DNA of 64,000 bases from Alishewanella agri BL06 (GTDB taxonomy: Bacteria; Pseudomonadota; Gammaproteobacteria; Enterobacterales; Alteromonadaceae), in contig NZ_AKKU01000001.1 of the NCBI RefSeq assembly GCF_000272005.1, positions 248,001 through 312,000 on the forward strand, given 5' to 3'. Under the pieces are notes generated by a model, which worked only from the letters and a program-made list of their open reading frames with translations, was not told where the DNA came from and did no database searches. The position numbers and the translations under genes are program-made. Shown here one piece after another: positions 61,901 to 64,000 of this stretch. Numbering within the stretch: position 1 is the stretch's first letter; the number at the start of each line of letters is the position of its first letter.

Positions 61901-62718
61901 CTCAACTGCACATTGGCTGCGGCTTGGGCTTGAAATGCACTATGCTCCAGCTGTAAGTCGAGGATACGGATCTGTTGCGGCGTTAGCTGGGCGCTGATAT
62001 TGGCCCTTTGCAGTTGTTGCTGCACCTCGCCCTGCATAAACTGCAGCTCAGTAAGTTGAAAATCATCCAGATATATTGAAAAAGGCAGTCGGATCTCAGG
62101 TAATACTGGCGGGATATAAGCATTAGCCGGTTCACTGGCGCTGGCTTCCGGCAGGATTAGCTTCAGGCCGTGCCAGCGGCCCTGGCTGAGCTGCAAGCGG
62201 TTACCCCAGGCATTAACGCCAATACTAAAATGTTGCCAGGCAAGGTGCTGCTCAGCTAAGGCAATCTCAATCTGGTCCAGTATCAGGCGGTCAATCCGCA
62301 CCGGAACCGGAAAGGCAATACCCAAGCCTGCAGCAGATGCCGGCTCACTGACCAGTTCAGTGCTGTCATTTGGCGCTGCTGGCGGCACGTCATGACGCTG
62401 ATTTAGCTGTAACCCGACCACTTTTATCTCGGGTATACAAACCCGAAACTGCACCAGACAGCGCTTTTGTAAGCGCAAACTCAGTTCTTGCGCACTCAGC
62501 TGAAACTGCGGGTCCTGATAGGTGAGCTGGCGGAAGCTCGCACCGCTTAGCCAGGCACCTTCAACCTCCGCCACTTGTAATGCCGGCAAGGCTTTTTCGG
62601 CCACATAGATACTTAGCCGCAAACCCGGTTGGGTAAACAGCAACCCTAGCAGCAACAAAATCAGCGCCAGCAGTGGCAGCAGCAAACCGCGATTAAGCCA
62701 GGTTAGCACACGCCTCAT
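58975..62718 (-). CDS. tamB: Translocation and assembly module subunit TamB
   Basis: Large AsmA-like periplasm-spanning protein, anchored in the inner membrane, that works with TamA in autotransporter assembly and lipid transport to the outer membrane. 1247 residues: an N-terminal membrane anchor (LLLPLLALILLLLGLLF, about 12-28), a long Leu/Gln-rich repetitive beta-groove, and the C-terminal TamB domain with LTFNGPADQPFLNVEAIRNP and GKDLDSESGFNANS, ending LLYKFEFD. Its ATG overlaps the tamA stop (ATGA), so the pair is coupled. Confidence 0.95.
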   Translation of the reverse strand: MRRVLTWLNRGLLLPLLALILLLLGLLFTQPGLRLSIYVAEKALPALQVAEVEGAWLSGASFRQLTYQDPQFQLSAQELSLRLQKRCLVQFRVCIPEIKVVGLQLNQRHDVPPAAPNDSTELVSEPASAAGLGIAFPVPVRIDRLILDQIEIALAEQHLAWQHFSIGVNAWGNRLQLSQGRWHGLKLILPEASASEPANAYIPPVLPEIRLPFSIYLDDFQLTELQFMQGEVQQQLQRANISAQLTPQQIRILDLQLEHSAFQAQAAANVQLSQHFPLNARFDLQLADNLLSGQRVQGELSGDLARLLLTLNSSGPVTLTAQAEAALLSADLPLQLNVGATTLSWPLTEPQYQLSDTSLQLTGSLSDLQLQLDSTVNATALPEAKLSLTANWRHWQQQALITNLSLQTLQGEVQAQGELALSPMLSWQLKLALSEIAPEQYWPEFPGRLNGELELAGQYQPEQGLQLSVPQLALQGELRQLPLRLQGALELSGEQALTRWQFSSPGLQLQHGSNQLSLRGQLAEDWQLDSNLNFPDLAQSHPGLAGKLHGTASLRGAAATPKLELQLSAERLVFADARLRAAELTASVDLARQWQTELSLMLRQGRWQQQRLQQLDLNLSGNQQQHQLKLALQADELNTALTATGSLEPGQQWQGSLDQASITSLLGEWRLTAPLAIVAMLPEQRLTLDRHCWQQESASLCLIDAANISAGQVNAALQLSDYPLQKLNSLLPLQSTIDGVLQAKLDLSWQVNQAPTAVLSVQAPQGRFVQQLDVPVTLPWQQLEFNAELAAHQLRSHLSVQLSNSGQLQAQALVSDLDQSTRPLRAELTLSDLTLEFLKPLLDEYSELSGQVSSRLSVDGSLAEPQVQGEFRLADLRVKGKLAPTDIEQADLVLSFRGERAELEGLVKTPEGQIELVGLANWQDLAAWDASLAVSGDQLKLQIPQAELYLKPDLRLDAGPGRARLSGVVQIPRAAISVDSLPQNAVGLSDDHILLDRRLQPVSDPQAAQFAIETDIRVQLGPRVRLEAFGLKSRLAGELRVQQQQFNPTVRGEVSLVDGTFRAYGQDLLIRQGKLTFNGPADQPFLNVEAIRNPANMEDDVIAGIRVTGPADEPVVAIFSEPAKPQANALSYLIMGKDLDSESGFNANSVTTSLIGMSISSSGKLVGEIGEAFGVSDLMLDTEGAGDNSQVTVSGYLTRDLQLKYGIGIFQPIGQFTLRYRLLRNLYLEAVSGLDNAVDLLYKFEFD

Positions 62719-64000
62719 AGTTCAGGCCCCAATGAAAAGTGCAGTTGAAACGGCGAGCCTTCAGCATCAAGACCCCAGGCAAAATCGATTCGTACCGCGC
62801 CAATCGGCGAGCCCCAGCGTACACCAAAGCCGACACCACGTTTCCAGTCCGGGCTGTCGGTCCAGGCGCTACCGTAGTCGGCAAAGGTTGCCAGCCACCA
62901 ATTACCCGTTACCCGGTATTGATACTCCAAAGACGCGGTTGCCATATAGCGGCCACCGATTAACTCACCCTGTTGATTCAGCGGGGATACCGACTCATAG
63001 GCATAACCACGCAGGTTATTATCACCGCCGGCAAAAAACCGCAGTGAAGGGGGCAGATTCTCGACCGTTTCCATAAGGATGGCGCCGGCGTCCAGCCGGC
63101 TGACCATGCGATGGCGATCACCGAAGCTGTCAATATAGCCGGCACGGCCACGCAGTCTTACAAAGCTGGCATCCGAACCCCAGGACGGATCTGACACCTC
63201 AATACCGAGTAACAGTCGATCGGCCTGACGCGGCATACCACTGCCACTTTGTCTGGATCGTGAAAAGCTGATGCCGGGCATCAGCAGGCTGCTGCTATCC
63301 TCCTGGTCGGCCTGAGTATAGTCTTCATACAACCAGCGGATACTGGCAGTACGATACCAGTCGTTAGCCAGTAGCCAATGGCGCTCCAGTGCCAGGTTTG
63401 ATTCGATAGCGCGGGTATCCTGATAGTCACGGTTGCGTAAACCGTATTGCAACTGCCAAAAATCGGTGGCGACTGATTGCAACGGCAGCTTATAGGCGGC
63501 TTCAACACTCTGCTCTGCGCCGGAAATTGCCAGTTTGGTGTTCAGGCTATGGCCACGCTCGTTGAGCCAGGGCTTTAACCAATTCAGCTTTAAGCGGGCG
63601 CCAACATCGTCCGAGTAACCGATACCGGTCTCAATGCTATTACGCTTGCGTGGCGCCAATTCAATATTGATCGGCAACGTATGCTCAGTAATCTCTTCGG
63701 TATCAGCGGTAACCAGAATAGAAGAGAACCAATTGGTGTTGGCCAGCGCCTGATTCAATTCACCTAATTGACTGGCCAGATAAGGTGCGCCGGCTTGAAA
63801 GGGCACCAGTGATTGTAAGCGGTCGCTGGCAATTTGCTGGCCGCTAAAGCTCACCTGGCCAAAACGGTAGCGGATGCCACTGTCAAAATGTAAGCGGACA
63901 AAGGCTTCGCGGCGCGACGGTGCGACCTCCAGCCGCTGTATGCTAAAGCGGGCATCAAAGTAGCCTTTACGCTGTGCCAGACTATTTAGCGAGGCTTTAA
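62715..64000 (-). CDS. tamA: Translocation and assembly module subunit TamA, 3' part
   Basis: Outer-membrane Omp85-family partner of TamB. The frame is open to the window edge, so the signal peptide and first POTRA domain(s) are missing. What remains starts in a POTRA domain (QRKGYFDARFSIQRLEV and HFDSGIRYRFGQVSFSG), followed by the 16-strand barrel with ETGIGYSDDVGARLKL, FAGGDNNLRGYAYES and VGFGVRWGSPIGAVRIDFAW. An internal GTG at 63852-63854 is not the real start. The last four bases overlap tamB. Confidence 0.93.
   Translation of the reverse strand, partial: KASLNSLAQRKGYFDARFSIQRLEVAPSRREAFVRLHFDSGIRYRFGQVSFSGQQIASDRLQSLVPFQAGAPYLASQLGELNQALANTNWFSSILVTADTEEITEHTLPINIELAPRKRNSIETGIGYSDDVGARLKLNWLKPWLNERGHSLNTKLAISGAEQSVEAAYKLPLQSVATDFWQLQYGLRNRDYQDTRAIESNLALERHWLLANDWYRTASIRWLYEDYTQADQEDSSSLLMPGISFSRSRQSGSGMPRQADRLLLGIEVSDPSWGSDASFVRLRGRAGYIDSFGDRHRMVSRLDAGAILMETVENLPPSLRFFAGGDNNLRGYAYESVSPLNQQGELIGGRYMATASLEYQYRVTGNWWLATFADYGSAWTDSPDWKRGVGFGVRWGSPIGAVRIDFAWGLDAEGSPFQLHFSLGPEL

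Overview
The window looks like a chromosomal segment of a free-living gammaproteobacterium of moderate GC content, probably from the Alteromonadales/Chromatiales neighbourhood that holds Rheinheimera, Alishewanella and Arsukibacterium. That placement is inferred from gene content: Enterobacteria/Shewanella-like housekeeping order (thrS-infC-rpmI-rplT; rluE-nudJ-mnmA-hflD-purB; cspD/clpS-clpA-infA-bpt-aat-trxB), a PsrA-type regulator beside fadE, a leucine dehydrogenase and a monomeric isocitrate dehydrogenase. No phage, CRISPR array, insertion sequence or rRNA is visible. One tRNA gene, tRNA-Val(GAC), is present.

Layout. 1-14.1 kb: a one-directional benzoate catabolic cluster, catB(partial)-catC-catA-benABCD-pcaIJ-pcaF-pcaD, then about 850 bp of repeats and regulatory DNA, then benK-benE-benF. 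Together these encode porin, two inner-membrane transporters, benzoate dioxygenase and its diol dehydrogenase, the catechol ortho branch and the lower beta-ketoadipate pathway, enough to take external benzoate to succinyl-CoA and acetyl-CoA. 14.2-29.3 kb: a mixed block with a frameshifted NRAMP-like transporter, two chemoreceptors of different architecture, a stand-alone PAS protein, a lipoprotein S9 peptidase, a cold-shock gene, a LigB-type dioxygenase, tRNA-Val, a MATE pump, riboflavin synthase and a fructosamine-kinase-family protein. 29.4-32.7 kb: translation operon thrS-infC-rpmI-rplT, with an apparent tRNA-Thr-mimicking thrS leader and an AUU start for infC. 32.7-42.6 kb: envelope lipoprotein, upp, psrA-fadE, an acetyltransferase, leucine dehydrogenase and the ribosomal oxygenase roxA. 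42.7-49.5 kb: purine and tRNA/rRNA modification genes and icd. 49.6-58.9 kb: bacterial N-degron machinery (clpS, clpA, bpt, aat) with infA and trxB, then rof, a glycosyltransferase, a Nif3-family gene and cmoM. 58.9-64 kb: tamB and the 3' part of tamA, which runs off the window.

The most noteworthy non-coding signals are: (1) a dispersed intergenic element, four copies (three at 9.4-9.9 kb, one at 42.6 kb), made of an outer inverted repeat enclosing two small hairpins with constant TCC[CA] loops and changing but mostly self-complementary stems; (2) two hairpins ahead of thrS whose seven-base loops present CGU and GGU, both threonine anticodons; (3) tandem ATAC-N7-GTAT / ATAC-N7-GTGT boxes ahead of benK, the pattern of BenM/CatM operators; (4) dyads ahead of psrA-fadE and of leucine dehydrogenase that fit PsrA and LiuR sites. 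Family assignments rest on motifs read by eye; no database search was run.
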